The notes: a model not told the origin generated them from the letters alone. Positions 9,774-18,253 are shown, numbered from the stretch's first letter. The stretch is 35,268 nt of DNA from Clostridia bacterium (GCA_022793875.1 JAAWDR010000038.1:1-35268), one strand, 5' to 3'. A program made the numbers and translations.

Positions 9774-9802
9774 ATTTTACTATATCAAATTGTAAAATGC
9801 AA
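9774..9802 (-). promoter_or_regulatory. Sigma-A promoter for the DUF2207 gene
   Basis: Minus strand: -35 TTGCAT (9802-9797), 17-bp spacer, -10 TAAAAT (9779-9774), about 20 nt before the AAAGGGGG ribosome site. Confidence 0.6.
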
Positions 9803-9858
9803 TATATTAAAATTTTTAAGTTTTCGTATTTTTTAACATAATAATTTATAGAACAAAA

Positions 9859-9996
9859 GAGGCATGATTAAAATTTCTAGACCTTTTAGAATACTTTTCA
9901 TGCCTCGTCTTTGTTTGTGCGCCAAATTTGCTTTGGCAAATTTGTGTGCAAAGTATTTATATTATAGGAAGTTCGGAGAACTTTCCTATAATATAA
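9859..9996. other. Three-hairpin noncoding element in the 388-bp gap 9750-10137
   Basis: Three dyads follow each other. GAGGCATGA (9859-9867) pairs with TCATGCCTC (9898-9906). CAAATTTGC (9923-9931) pairs with GCAAATTTG (9936-9944). ATATTATAGGAA (9959-9970) pairs with TTCCTATAATAT (9983-9994), extended inside by GTTC/GAAC. No convincing coding frame covers it; the short plus-strand frame there is low-complexity. It could be a structured RNA or a small palindromic mobile element. The rest of the gap is the DUF2207 promoter on one side and the terminator of the 279-aa gene on the other. Confidence 0.5.
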
Positions 9997-10070
9997 AAGT
10001 TATAATATATAGTAAACTTTCGTTCTTTGCTGGTTGGACTAATCATATAATTAAGTTTATTTATATTTTA

Positions 10071-10100
10071 AAAAGCATATAGTTTTTACCATATGCTCTT
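10071..10100 (-). terminator. Hairpin terminator after the 279-aa gene
   Basis: AGCATAT (10074-10080) pairs with ATATGCT (10091-10097) around a 10-nt loop, about 40 bp past the stop at 10138. On the minus strand the stem is followed by TTTTAAAAT. Confidence 0.6.
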
Positions 10101-10137
10101 TATATTTTTTAATCTTAAATAGTAAGCTTAACATTTT

Positions 10138-10977
10138 TTATTGTTTAGGAATTGATATTATTTCTGGTCCACTATTTTTATTCCATATACATACTTTATC
10201 TTTTATGATTACTGTACAAAAATCTTTTGACCAGGTATAGTAGTTTTTCAAGCTAAATAAAATCTGTTCATGTTCTTCTTTTAAATAAGTATAAACAATT
10301 TTTCCTTTTATATATACATAATATTTTTTTCCTATTTTTAAAACAAGTATCTGTTTTCTCGAACAACATACTTCAATCATATTAGGTGTTTCTATTATTT
10401 CTTTTGGCCATTCTATTTTTGTCATAGTATACAAATCATATAAATCATATATACCACCAAATTTTAAAAATCTGTTTCCTATCAACCTATAGCTATCATC
10501 ACTAGCTATATTTTGAAGTAGTGTTTCTCCTTTATTTAAGTTAATTACAAAGAAAACACATTTAATATTACAATATCCATATCCTTCTACATAAGGTCTA
10601 TACTCTCCAATTACCAGATATTTCTTTGGTTCAATACAATACATTGTGTAAAACTCTACATTATCTCCATATTCATTCTTTAAAGTCACTATATCGTATT
10701 TATCATCTTGTAATATTATTATCCCTGTTTTATCATATTGTTGTGTAAATGATACAAACACTATATTTTTATATTGATATTCCTGCAATTTTTTAATGTG
10801 AGTAATTTTCTTTAGCATTATAAAGTCTTTGTCATAAATAACAATTTCTTCTTGTTTTGTGCTATAAGCTATAATAAAATATCCATCATTTATTATTTTT
10901 GAATACCGTTTTTGGGTTTCTACTACATATTCATTTTCTATTTCTACAATTTTGTTACCTGTCAATTCCTGTTTCAT
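10138..10977 (-). CDS. Hypothetical protein, possible beta-propeller, 279 aa
   Basis: No named family recognised. The sequence is a run of short beta-strand-like blocks, aromatic or isoleucine-rich and ending in charged turns (YFIIAYSTKQEEIVIYDKDF, NIVFVSFTQQYDKTGIIIL, KYYVYIKGKIVY, FCTVIIKDKVCIWNKNSG), which suggests a WD40-like or other propeller fold. There is no signal peptide, membrane segment or enzyme motif. AAAGGAGGAAAAATTA precedes the start, and the promoter is a perfect TTGACA-17-TATAAT, so strong constitutive expression is expected. Codon 24 is an in-frame CGG whose +1 frame stops almost at once. Confidence 0.75.
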   Translation of the reverse strand: MKQELTGNKIVEIENEYVVETQKRYSKIINDGYFIIAYSTKQEEIVIYDKDFIMLKKITHIKKLQEYQYKNIVFVSFTQQYDKTGIIILQDDKYDIVTLKNEYGDNVEFYTMYCIEPKKYLVIGEYRPYVEGYGYCNIKCVFFVINLNKGETLLQNIASDDSYRLIGNRFLKFGGIYDLYDLYTMTKIEWPKEIIETPNMIEVCCSRKQILVLKIGKKYYVYIKGKIVYTYLKEEHEQILFSLKNYYTWSKDFCTVIIKDKVCIWNKNSGPEIISIPKQ

Positions 10978-11033
10978 TAATTTTTCCTCCTTTAATTAAA
11001 GTTTGGTTTTAAATTACTTAATCTTTCTCGATT

Positions 11034-11062
11034 ATTATAGCTTAGATATGTAGTATTGTCAA
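11034..11062 (-). promoter_or_regulatory. Consensus sigma-A promoter for the 279-aa gene
   Basis: Minus strand: -35 TTGACA (11062-11057), 17-bp spacer, -10 TATAAT (11039-11034). Both hexamers match the consensus exactly. Confidence 0.9.
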
Positions 11063-11083
11063 CATTAATTTTAGTTTTAATAT

Positions 11084-11112
11084 TTTACATTACTCCTAAA
11101 ATATGATATTAT
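11084..11112 (+). promoter_or_regulatory. Sigma-A promoter for rqcH
   Basis: -35 TTTACA (11084-11089), 17-bp spacer, -10 TATTAT (11107-11112). Transcription would start near 11119, so the in-frame ATG at 11103 lies inside the promoter and cannot be the start codon. Confidence 0.75.
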
Positions 11113-11144
11113 ATCTAAAAATAAAAAGTAAAGGAATGATACTA

Positions 11145-12917
11145 ATGGCCTTTGATGGAATTGTAACAAAAGCTGTAACACAAGAATTATCAAACTTGTG
11201 TGGAGCAAGAATTGACAAAGTATTTCAACCTAATAAAAATGAAATAATACTAGGATTATATTTAGACAAACAAAATTATGCATTAGACATATGTATAGAA
11301 GCTCAAAATTGTAGAATAAACTTAACAACAAATTCTAAACCAAATCCACAAATAGCACCAAATTTTTGCATGTTACTTCGTAAAAACTTAATAGGTTTAA
11401 AATTAAAAAATATAATAACATATGATTTAGAAAGACTTATTATATTAGAATTTGAAGGATTTGATGAAATTGATGATATAATTTCAAAAAAATTAATAGT
11501 TGAATTGATGGGTAAACATAGTAATGTAATTTTATTAGATGAATTAAATATAATAACTGATAGTTTGAGACATATAAAAGAAACTGATGAAAATTACAGA
11601 GATATATTACCACACACAAAATATGTTTTTCCAACTTCTAATAAAATTAGTTTTTTAGATTTAAAAAATTTTGAGGATTTTGTGTCAAAAGGGACGCCCT
11701 TTTTTGACACAAATTTGGACCAAAAAAGGGCGTCCCCTTTGACACAATTACCTGAGCAAATATCTAATACATTTAATGGCATTTCTAAAAGTTTTGTTCA
11801 GTCGATTATGAATAAGTTAGAAATAACTGAATTAAATGATATAAATTTAGAAAAGATTTTTAATTATATTAAAGAAATAATTAGTAATATTGGTACAAAT
11901 AATTTATCATTTGAAGAAAGCAAAAATCAAGATGGCGTTGTAAAGGATTATTTTCTAATTTCTTCAAAATCATCCTCACCTTTTGAATTAAATTTCTTTA
12001 TAGATGATTTTTACTTTAATAAAGAAACAAATGAAACTTTTAAGAATTATAGAAATACGTTATTAAAATTAATTTTAGATACTCTAAAGAAATATTCTAA
12101 AAGATTAAAAAATATTAATGAAAAACTTACTGAATGTGATGATATGGAAAAGTATAGAATTTATGGTGAGCTTATAACAGCAAATCTATACAGAATTCCT
12201 AATAAAAATATAGAAAAAATCGAACTCGAAAATTATTATGATGATAACAATAAAATTTTAATAAAATTAGATAAACGTTATACTCCAAGTATTAATGCAA
12301 AAAGATTTTTTAAAAAATATTCAAAATTGAAAAATGCTTTGGAAATAGTTTCTGAACAGAAAAAAGATACTGAAAAAGAACTTAATTATATTGAAAGTAT
12401 TGTTTATGAATTAGAATCATGTTCTTCTATTGATGAATTGACTTCAATTTTTGAGGAAATTTCCGAAAATGATATTTTTAAAGAAAAAACTTCTAAGTCT
12501 AATGTATCTGATAATAATAAAAAATCTAAAATAAAGAAATCTAAACTTACTAAAAATAAAGAGGTTTCTTTTAACCCTATAAAATACACTATTGATGGCT
12601 ACGTTGTTTTAGTTGGTAGAAATAATAAAGAAAATGATTATTTAACTTTAAAATATGCTAATAAAAATGATTTATGGTTTCATACTAAGGATTTTCATGG
12701 TAGTCATACTATACTTAAAATTGATAGTAACTTACCTTATCCTAATGATGATTTATTATATAAAGTTGCTAAAATTGCTGCTATTCATAGTAAGGCAAGA
12801 ACTTCTTCAAATGTGCCTGTTGATTATTGTGAAGTGAAATTTGTCAAAAAGCCTTCTGGATCTAGGCCTGGTATGGTTATTTATACTAATAATAAAACAT
12901 TAAACGTTAATCCATAA
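11145..12917 (+). CDS. rqcH: NFACT-family ribosome quality control protein RqcH, 590 aa
   Basis: RqcH (Rqc2/FbpA family) binds stalled 50S subunits and adds C-terminal alanine tails to the trapped chain. The N-terminal NFACT-N domain begins MAFDGIVTKAVTQELSN. A coiled-coil/HhH middle follows (about 300-460), and the C-terminal NFACT-R domain has GYVVLVGRNNKENDYLTLK, NDLWFHTKDFHGSHTIL and PSGSRPGMVIYTNNKT. Length is normal. The start at 11145 has AAAGGA 9 nt upstream; M1 and M12 of the longer frame are excluded by the promoter and spacing. Residues about 179-202 (VSKGTPFFDTN..RASPLTQLPE) are encoded by an inserted GGGAC palindrome. The stop codon touches a large palindrome shared with rimO. 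Confidence 0.95.
   Translation: MAFDGIVTKAVTQELSNLCGARIDKVFQPNKNEIILGLYLDKQNYALDICIEAQNCRINLTTNSKPNPQIAPNFCMLLRKNLIGLKLKNIITYDLERLIILEFEGFDEIDDIISKKLIVELMGKHSNVILLDELNIITDSLRHIKETDENYRDILPHTKYVFPTSNKISFLDLKNFEDFVSKGTPFFDTNLDQKRASPLTQLPEQISNTFNGISKSFVQSIMNKLEITELNDINLEKIFNYIKEIISNIGTNNLSFEESKNQDGVVKDYFLISSKSSSPFELNFFIDDFYFNKETNETFKNYRNTLLKLILDTLKKYSKRLKNINEKLTECDDMEKYRIYGELITANLYRIPNKNIEKIELENYYDDNNKILIKLDKRYTPSINAKRFFKKYSKLKNALEIVSEQKKDTEKELNYIESIVYELESCSSIDELTSIFEEISENDIFKEKTSKSNVSDNNKKSKIKKSKLTKNKEVSFNPIKYTIDGYVVLVGRNNKENDYLTLKYANKNDLWFHTKDFHGSHTILKIDSNLPYPNDDLLYKVAKIAAIHSKARTSSNVPVDYCEVKFVKKPSGSRPGMVIYTNNKTLNVNP
11680..11747. repeat. GGGAC palindrome inserted in-frame within rqcH
   Basis: Arms of 27 nt at 11680-11706 and 11721-11747 are complementary with one mismatch and share the GTGTCAAA.GGGACGCCC core with the repeat at 27295-27325. 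The insertion is open in the rqcH frame and adds about 23 residues without breaking the gene. Confidence 0.85.
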
Positions 12918-13062
12918 GATAAAAGAGGGAGATAGGGACGTTCCTTAAATCCCCCAAAATAGGGAAGATGGGACACTCTTCAAATTATCGTTAATTTAAA
13001 GAGTGTCCCATCTTCCCTATTTTGGGGGATTTAAGGAACGTCCCTATCTCCCTCTTTTATCT
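12917..13062. repeat. 146-bp near-perfect palindrome between rqcH and rimO
   Basis: The arms 12917-12980 and 12999-13062 are perfectly complementary over 64 bp. The centre continues pairing apart from a C/A mismatch and a T/T mismatch. The unit contains GATAGGGACGTTCC and GATGGGACACTC. It carries the last base of the rqcH stop codon, and the rimO stop TAG (13044-13046) and its last residues DKRGR lie inside the right arm. As RNA it would form a very stable hairpin, so it may end transcription from both sides. Confidence 0.95.
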
Positions 13063-14423
13063 ATTTTTCCAATTAAATCATAATTATTTACATTTTCTAT
13101 TTTGCAATTAACAAAACTATTTATAACTTCTTTCTTATCAATTTTACCATCATTTTTTATATAAACTAATCCATCTTCTTCTGGTACATCTTGCATTGTT
13201 CTACCTATAAAATATTTTCCATCAAAAGACATATCCTCTATCAAAACTTTATAAATATTATCTATTTTATCTTTTAATATTTCTTTTGATATTTTTTGTT
13301 GTGCTTCCATAATTTTGTTGTATCTTGCTTTTTTTGTATTTCCATGTATTTGTTCAGGAAGTTTTGCTGCTGGTGTTCCTTCTTCTTTTGAATACATAAA
13401 TGTTCCTAATTTGTCAAATTTAGTAGTTTTTACAAAGTCTAATAATTCCTCGAAGTTTTCTTTTGTTTCTCCTGGAAATCCTACTATTAAACTTGTTCTT
13501 AATGTTACATTTGGTATTTGTTCTTTAATATTTTTTATTAATTTTATTATGTTTTCCTTGCTTGTTTTTCTATTCATTTTCTTTAATATTGAATTTGATA
13601 TATGTTGAATTGGAATGTCAAAATATTTTGCTATTTTTTTGTTATTAGCTACTGTTTTTATTAGTTCTTCTGTTATTCCTTCTGGATATGAATATAAAAA
13701 CCTAATCCATTCAATTCCTTTAATTTTGCTTAATTTCTCTAATAATTCTGCTAATTTGCTTTCTCCATATATATCTATCCCATATTTAGTTGTATCTTGT
13801 GCTATAACAATTAATTCCTTTATTCCCTTTTTTGCTAGCATTTCTGCTTCATTTAATATGTCTTCTATTTTTCTACTTACAAATGTTCCTCTTATATAAG
13901 GAATTGCACAATATGTACATCTGTTACTACATCCTTCTCCTATTTTTATATATGCGTAATTCTTACCAGTTGTAACAACTCTTTTCATAAATTCTTCATA
14001 CTTTGGCATTGGAAGTGGCTTCATTTCTGATATTTTTTTGATTGTATTTGTTTTTGATTTCTCTACTATATCTCTTTTTAATAAATCTTCTATTTTATAC
14101 CATAATTTATCATATTCATCTATTTTTATAAATAAATCAACCTCTGGAAGTAACTTTATTAAATCTTCATAATATCTTTGTACCAAGCATCCCATTACAA
14201 TTAAATATTTACATTTTTTATTTTTATATTCTGCCATTTCTAAAATTGTATTTATCGCTTCTTCTTTTGCTGTTTCTATAAATCCACATGTATTTATTAC
14301 TAATATATCAGCATTTTCTGGTTTATTTACTATTTCATAATTGTTGTTCTTAAACATTCCTATTGTTACTTCTGTATCTATTAAATTCTTGCTACATCCT
14401 AGTGATATAAATCCTACTTTCAT
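13044..14423 (-). CDS. rimO: Ribosomal protein S12 methylthiotransferase RimO, 459 aa
   Basis: RimO is a radical SAM enzyme that methylthiolates an aspartate of ribosomal protein S12. The N-terminal MTTase domain has SLGCSKNLIDTE (Cys10), NTCGFI (Cys46) and GCLVQRY (Cys79) for the auxiliary 4Fe-4S cluster. The radical SAM triad is Cys165, Cys169 and Cys172 in EGCSNRCTYCAIPYIRG. A TRAM domain covers about 385-455. The SLGC..NLIDTE form favours RimO over MiaB or MtaB. The start follows GAGGAAAAAAT. It is followed by no other gene on this strand until the palindrome. It lies 56 bp after rng and probably shares its transcript. Confidence 0.93.
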   Translation of the reverse strand: MKVGFISLGCSKNLIDTEVTIGMFKNNNYEIVNKPENADILVINTCGFIETAKEEAINTILEMAEYKNKKCKYLIVMGCLVQRYYEDLIKLLPEVDLFIKIDEYDKLWYKIEDLLKRDIVEKSKTNTIKKISEMKPLPMPKYEEFMKRVVTTGKNYAYIKIGEGCSNRCTYCAIPYIRGTFVSRKIEDILNEAEMLAKKGIKELIVIAQDTTKYGIDIYGESKLAELLEKLSKIKGIEWIRFLYSYPEGITEELIKTVANNKKIAKYFDIPIQHISNSILKKMNRKTSKENIIKLIKNIKEQIPNVTLRTSLIVGFPGETKENFEELLDFVKTTKFDKLGTFMYSKEEGTPAAKLPEQIHGNTKKARYNKIMEAQQKISKEILKDKIDNIYKVLIEDMSFDGKYFIGRTMQDVPEEDGLVYIKNDGKIDKKEVINSFVNCKIENVNNYDLIGKIDKRGR

Positions 14424-14448
14424 ATTTTTTCCTCTTTCACTATTTCCA

Positions 14449-14478
14449 TGTCCATTTGGAAACTGTCCCTAAATAGGC
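14449..14478. repeat. Degenerate GGGAC repeat between rng and rimO
   Basis: GTCCATTTGGAAACTGTCCCTAAATAGG resembles a worn copy of the AGAAACGTCCCC..GGGACA unit. It begins immediately after the rng stop. Confidence 0.4.
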
Positions 14479-14479
14479 T

Positions 14480-15664
14480 TTATTCCTTATGGCTACATAT
14501 ATGCTTTCTTGTCATTTCCATTAAATCTAATTTTGTAAATCCTTCTACTTGTGTTTTTGATCTATCTCTTTTTAAGTTTTCTTCTAATAACTTTTGAATT
14601 TTCTTTTTATTTTCGTCATTTCTCATATCTATATAATCAATTATTATTATTCCACCTATATCTCTTAGTCTTATTTGTTTTGCAATTTCAATAGTCGCTT
14701 CTTCATTTACTTTATAAATTGTTTGTTCTATGTTTTTGTTTCCTGTATATTTCCCTGTATTTACATCAATTGCTGTTAATGCTTCAGTCTTATCTATTGT
14801 TATAAATCCTCCACATCTTAGCCATATCTTTCTATTTTCCATTTTAGATATTTCTTTTTTTATGTCATATTTTTCTAAAACATCTTCATTTTCTTTTATC
14901 TCTATTTTGGTTTCTTTTATATAATTGTTATTTTGCTGATATTTTAATATTTCTTGATATTCTTTTTTGTTATTTGTTGTTATTTGTTGTATTGATTTTT
15001 CTGGTAAATCAATTATCATTTTCTTTACTATATCTTCTGATTTTGCTATTAATTTTGGTTTATTCTCTTTATCTTCTTTAAATGCATTTTCTATTTCTTT
15101 CCATCTTTTTTCTACATTTTTTATATCTTCAATAATTTCTTTCTCTTTTCCTATTGCTGATGTTCTTATTACTCCTCCATTACCACTACTTAAATTTTCT
15201 TTGACTAGTTTTATTAATCTTTCTTGTTCTTTTTTGTCCTCTATCTTTTGTGATACAGTTACTATGTCTGTATTTGGCATTAATGCTATATATCTACTTG
15301 GTAGATTAATATGTGTTGATACTCTTGCTCCTTTTTGAATATTACTATCTTTTTTTACTTGTACTAATAGCTTTTGTCCTTTTTTTATAATGTTATTTAT
15401 ATCTATATTATCATCTATTTTTTCTTTATTTTCATCAACTTTTTTTAGAATATCTTTTAAATGTATAAAACTATTTTTTTCTGCCCCTATATCTACAAAT
15501 GCTGATTGCATCCCTTTTACTATGTCTTTTACTATTCCTATATAAATATTTCCTTCTTTTCTGTTTGAGTTTTCTTCATCTATATAATATTCTACTAGTT
15601 TACTATTTTCTACTAGTGCTATCTCTTTTTCATTTTCTTTTCTGTTTATTAATATTTCTATCAC
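14480..15664 (-). CDS. rng: Ribonuclease E/G family protein, 394 aa
   Basis: RNase E/G endonucleases cut single-stranded AU-rich RNA in rRNA maturation and mRNA decay. An S1-like domain covers about 35-110 (GNIYIGIVKDIVKGMQSAFV, GAEKNSFIHL). The DNase-I-like catalytic region has TAIDVNTGKYTG and RDIGGIIIIDYIDM, with the metal-binding aspartates. The protein ends EMTRKHICSHKE, with no CPxC zinc-link of the proteobacterial enzymes. This may be the natural short form or a truncation next to a repeat; I cannot tell which. The start is GTG (15664-15662), with GAAGGGAATATC upstream, 15 bp after pth, so pth-rng-rimO read as one operon. Confidence 0.9.
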   Translation of the reverse strand: MIEILINRKENEKEIALVENSKLVEYYIDEENSNRKEGNIYIGIVKDIVKGMQSAFVDIGAEKNSFIHLKDILKKVDENKEKIDDNIDINNIIKKGQKLLVQVKKDSNIQKGARVSTHINLPSRYIALMPNTDIVTVSQKIEDKKEQERLIKLVKENLSSGNGGVIRTSAIGKEKEIIEDIKNVEKRWKEIENAFKEDKENKPKLIAKSEDIVKKMIIDLPEKSIQQITTNNKKEYQEILKYQQNNNYIKETKIEIKENEDVLEKYDIKKEISKMENRKIWLRCGGFITIDKTEALTAIDVNTGKYTGNKNIEQTIYKVNEEATIEIAKQIRLRDIGGIIIIDYIDMRNDENKKKIQKLLEENLKRDRSKTQVEGFTKLDLMEMTRKHICSHKE

Positions 15665-15679
15665 TTTTGATATTCCCTT

Positions 15680-16237
15680 CTAATTAAATTTGTTCATTGC
15701 TATTTCTATTCCATTTTTTAATATTTCTTCTACTGCCTCTGTTGCTTTTTTTACCCCTTGTTGTAAAACTTTTTGTTCTTCTTCTGGTACTTTTCCTATT
15801 ACATAATTTATCATATCATTTTTAAATTCTGGTTGTCCTATTCCTACTCTTACTCTTGCAAAGTCTGTTGAACCAAGTTCATTTATAACTGATTTCATCC
15901 CATTATGTGTTCCTGGTCCGCCTTTTTTTCTAATCCTGATTTTTCCCTTTTCTGTATCTATATCATCATAAATTACTATTATTTTATCTGTTTCTATATT
16001 ATAAAAATTAACTATTTCTTTTACTGATTCTCCACTTAAATTCATATATGTTTGTGGTTTTAGTAATATTACTTTTTTTCCTTGCATTACTCCTATTTCA
16101 TATAATCCTTTAAATTTTTCTTTTACTATATTTATATTATTATTCTTAGCAATTTCATTTATTGTGTTAAATCCCATATTGTGTCTTGTATTTGCATATT
16201 CATTTTCTGGATTTCCTAATCCTACTATTAAATACAT
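15680..16237 (-). CDS. pth: Peptidyl-tRNA hydrolase, 185 aa
   Basis: Pth releases tRNA from peptidyl-tRNA that has dropped off ribosomes. It opens MYLIVGLGNPENEYANTRHNMGF with the catalytic His of TRHNMG. Further motifs are KPQTYMNLSG, IVIYDDID, RKKGGPGTHNGMKS and RVRVGIGQP. The start at 16237 has GAGGAGAAAG directly upstream; an upstream in-frame ATG at 16282 would add a 15-residue basic extension unlike the family. It is the first gene of pth-rng-rimO, with a promoter at 16300-16328. The intact GGC GGA codons in KKGGPG show a native C-GGA that keeps frame. Confidence 0.96.
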   Translation of the reverse strand: MYLIVGLGNPENEYANTRHNMGFNTINEIAKNNNINIVKEKFKGLYEIGVMQGKKVILLKPQTYMNLSGESVKEIVNFYNIETDKIIVIYDDIDTEKGKIRIRKKGGPGTHNGMKSVINELGSTDFARVRVGIGQPEFKNDMINYVIGKVPEEEQKVLQQGVKKATEAVEEILKNGIEIAMNKFN

Positions 16238-16299
16238 CTTTCTTCTCCTCTGTGCCAATAGAGTCGTCAATTTTAGGCACATTTTTGTTTTTCTTATCT

Positions 16300-16328
16300 A
16301 TTTTACATTGTTTTCGGCTTTTTTTCAA
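16300..16328 (-). promoter_or_regulatory. Sigma-A promoter for pth-rng-rimO
   Basis: Minus strand: -35 TTGAAA (16328-16323), 17-bp spacer, -10 TAAAAT (16305-16300). The leader contains the dyad GTGCC..GGCAC (16252-16280). Confidence 0.65.
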
Positions 16329-16417
16329 GTATTTTTTATATTCATTTAAAACTTTTATTTTGAATATCTAAAGCATTTAATGTTATAGTAACTTGAAAAA
16401 ATTTTCTTATAATATTT

Positions 16418-16441
16418 AAAAGCCAGTATATACTGGCTTTT
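16418..16441 (-). terminator. Hairpin terminator after the acidic coiled-coil gene
   Basis: AAAAGCCAGTAT and ATACTGGCTTTT are exact 12-bp complements with no loop bases between them. It lies 17 bp past the stop at 16458 and is followed by AT-rich DNA. Confidence 0.85.
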
Positions 16442-16457
16442 CATATAGTTACAGTTA

Positions 16458-18104
16458 TTATTTAAAAAACTTGTTGAACAATCCTTTTCCTTTTTTATTG
16501 TCCCTTTTATTTTCTTCGTATTCATCATCATCTTCTTCATCTTCATCGTACTCGTCATCTTCGTCATCATCTTCATCTTCTTCATCTTCATCATACTCGT
16601 CATCATCTTCATCTTCTTCATCTTCATCATACTCGTCATCATCTTCTTCATATTCTTCATCATATTCATCATCATCTTCTTCATATTCTTCATCGTATTC
16701 ATCATCATCTTCTTCGTATTCGTAATCATCCTCATATTCTTCATCATTGTCTTCTTCATATTTTTCACTATCGTAGCCATTATCTTCATCATATTCATTT
16801 TCTTTATGTCTAACATCATCTTCATATTTTTCATGATTAAGATTTAATATTCTCTTTTTAAATATATCATCTTCCTCTATTGCATTTTCAAAAGCTTCAT
16901 CTATATTTTCACTTTCTTCTAATTTGTATTCTGACAAATCCTTTTCAAATTTTTCACTTATTTCTTTTTGGAAAACATCATATATGTTTTTTATTTCTTC
17001 AATTCTCCAATAATTTGAATTTATTATTGTTCCTGCTTTTATTTTAATATTATTTACTTCTTCTTCAAAGTTTTTTTCTTTTTCCTCTATACTTTTCAAA
17101 TATTCCTTGTTATATTGCTCTTTGTAAGCTTTTTTAGTAGATTTGTTTGCTATTTCCTTTAAAATCAAATCATAAAGTTTGTCTATTTGCTCAATATCTA
17201 ATTCAAATTTTTCACACGCATCTTCCATTAGTTGTTTATGTGCTTTTGGTCCATTTATTGCAGTCATTCTTTCATTGTCTAAAAAGCTAACTATATACAT
17301 TTTTTCTGCTTTTAAAAATGCTAACTTTACACTTACATCTCTTAGTGCTTTATTGTATTTTTCCAATTTCATATCATCATTGTTTATTTCTACCAATATT
17401 TTTCTCATTCTTTCAAAAATTGTTATATAACATTCTGCTTCTCTTTTAGCAATTTCATTTCTTACTTTTATTGCTTTTTCAATGACTTTTTCATTAAATG
17501 GCATTTTTTCATCTTTTCCATTTTCTATCATTATTTCAGCTATTTCTTGCTTTTCTTTTTCATTTTCGGAATTTACAAATTCTTTTAACTTTTTTATTTT
17601 ATCTAAGTCTATTTGCTTTATATCTTCTCCTGATTTTTTTATTATTAGCATATAGTTTGACTCTTCTTCTCTTCTACTTCTTGAATATTTATTTCTCTCT
17701 ATTTGCTTTTCATTAAATGTTGATAGTGATTGTATAAATTGTTCTCTTAGTTCTATTAATCTATTATTATTATCATTTAAACATTCTTCTATTTTAACTA
17801 GTTTTTTCTCTATTGTAGAGGAATTTTCGTCTAAGCTATCAAATAACTGATTTCTATCATCTTCATATTTTGCATTAGCTTTATATATTTTCTTTTGCTC
17901 TTGTTGAATTTTTCTTATTTCATTTGCTGTTTCATCAAATTCATTGATGACTTTATCTTCCTCATCAATAATATTTTGATATTTTTGTATTTCTTCAACT
18001 ATTTCTCTATAATCTTTATATATTGTCTTTAGATTTATTTTTTTATCTAGTCCACATATATTGTCAAAGTATTTTTCTAATACAATGGCACTTCTTTCAT
18101 ACAT
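16458..18104 (-). CDS. Coiled-coil protein with Asp/Glu/Tyr repeat tail, 548 aa
   Basis: No family recognised. Residues 1 to about 410 are highly charged and helical, with heptad-like stretches (YQNIIDEEDKVINEFDETAN, RLIELREQFIQSLSTFNEKQ), and are likely a long coiled coil without signal or membrane segments. From about 435 the chain becomes a nested acidic repeat: YDEEYEEDDDE about three times, then YDEDEEDEDDDE about two and a half times. It ends in a short basic, hydrophobic motif KKGKGLFNKFFK. The start at 18104 has AGGAGGACTTTTGAG upstream; the earlier ATG lies across that ribosome site. It has its own promoter and terminator. Role unknown; it may bind a basic surface through the tail. 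Confidence 0.85.
   Translation of the reverse strand: MYERSAIVLEKYFDNICGLDKKINLKTIYKDYREIVEEIQKYQNIIDEEDKVINEFDETANEIRKIQQEQKKIYKANAKYEDDRNQLFDSLDENSSTIEKKLVKIEECLNDNNNRLIELREQFIQSLSTFNEKQIERNKYSRSRREEESNYMLIIKKSGEDIKQIDLDKIKKLKEFVNSENEKEKQEIAEIMIENGKDEKMPFNEKVIEKAIKVRNEIAKREAECYITIFERMRKILVEINNDDMKLEKYNKALRDVSVKLAFLKAEKMYIVSFLDNERMTAINGPKAHKQLMEDACEKFELDIEQIDKLYDLILKEIANKSTKKAYKEQYNKEYLKSIEEKEKNFEEEVNNIKIKAGTIINSNYWRIEEIKNIYDVFQKEISEKFEKDLSEYKLEESENIDEAFENAIEEDDIFKKRILNLNHEKYEDDVRHKENEYDEDNGYDSEKYEEDNDEEYEDDYEYEEDDDEYDEEYEEDDDEYDEEYEEDDDEYDEDEEDEDDDEYDEDEEDEDDDEDDEYDEDEEDDDEYEENKRDNKKGKGLFNKFFK
16515..16745 (-). repeat. Low-complexity TTC/ATC/CTC tandem repeat encoding the acidic tail
   Basis: On the plus strand the stretch is almost entirely TCATCATCTTCTTCATATTC-like units of 33-36 bp, the coding repeats of the acidic tail. 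Near-identity between units implies expansion by slippage or recombination and possible length variation between strains. Confidence 0.85.
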
Positions 18105-18145
18105 CTCAAAAGTCCTCCTAATTTTCATCCTATACTATTTTTCAC

Positions 18146-18174
18146 ATTCTATCATCTTTGACAAAAATTGACAA
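18146..18174 (-). promoter_or_regulatory. Sigma-A promoter for the acidic coiled-coil gene
   Basis: Minus strand: -35 TTGTCA (18174-18169), 17-bp spacer, -10 TAGAAT (18151-18146). Confidence 0.65.
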
Positions 18175-18253
18175 GCTATTTTTTTACATTTTATTTAAAA
18201 AGTATATATACTTATGTGTACATAAATTAATATATAACTGTTTGAAAATATTT

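Noticed and set aside
14480..14500. C-terminal truncation of RNase E/G by a repeat
   Set aside because: No downstream frame restores a zinc-link motif, so a natural short form is as likely.
16471..16725. Plus-strand open frame coding almost only serine
   Set aside because: It is the antisense shadow of the acidic repeat tail of the coiled-coil gene, with no ribosome site or promoter.
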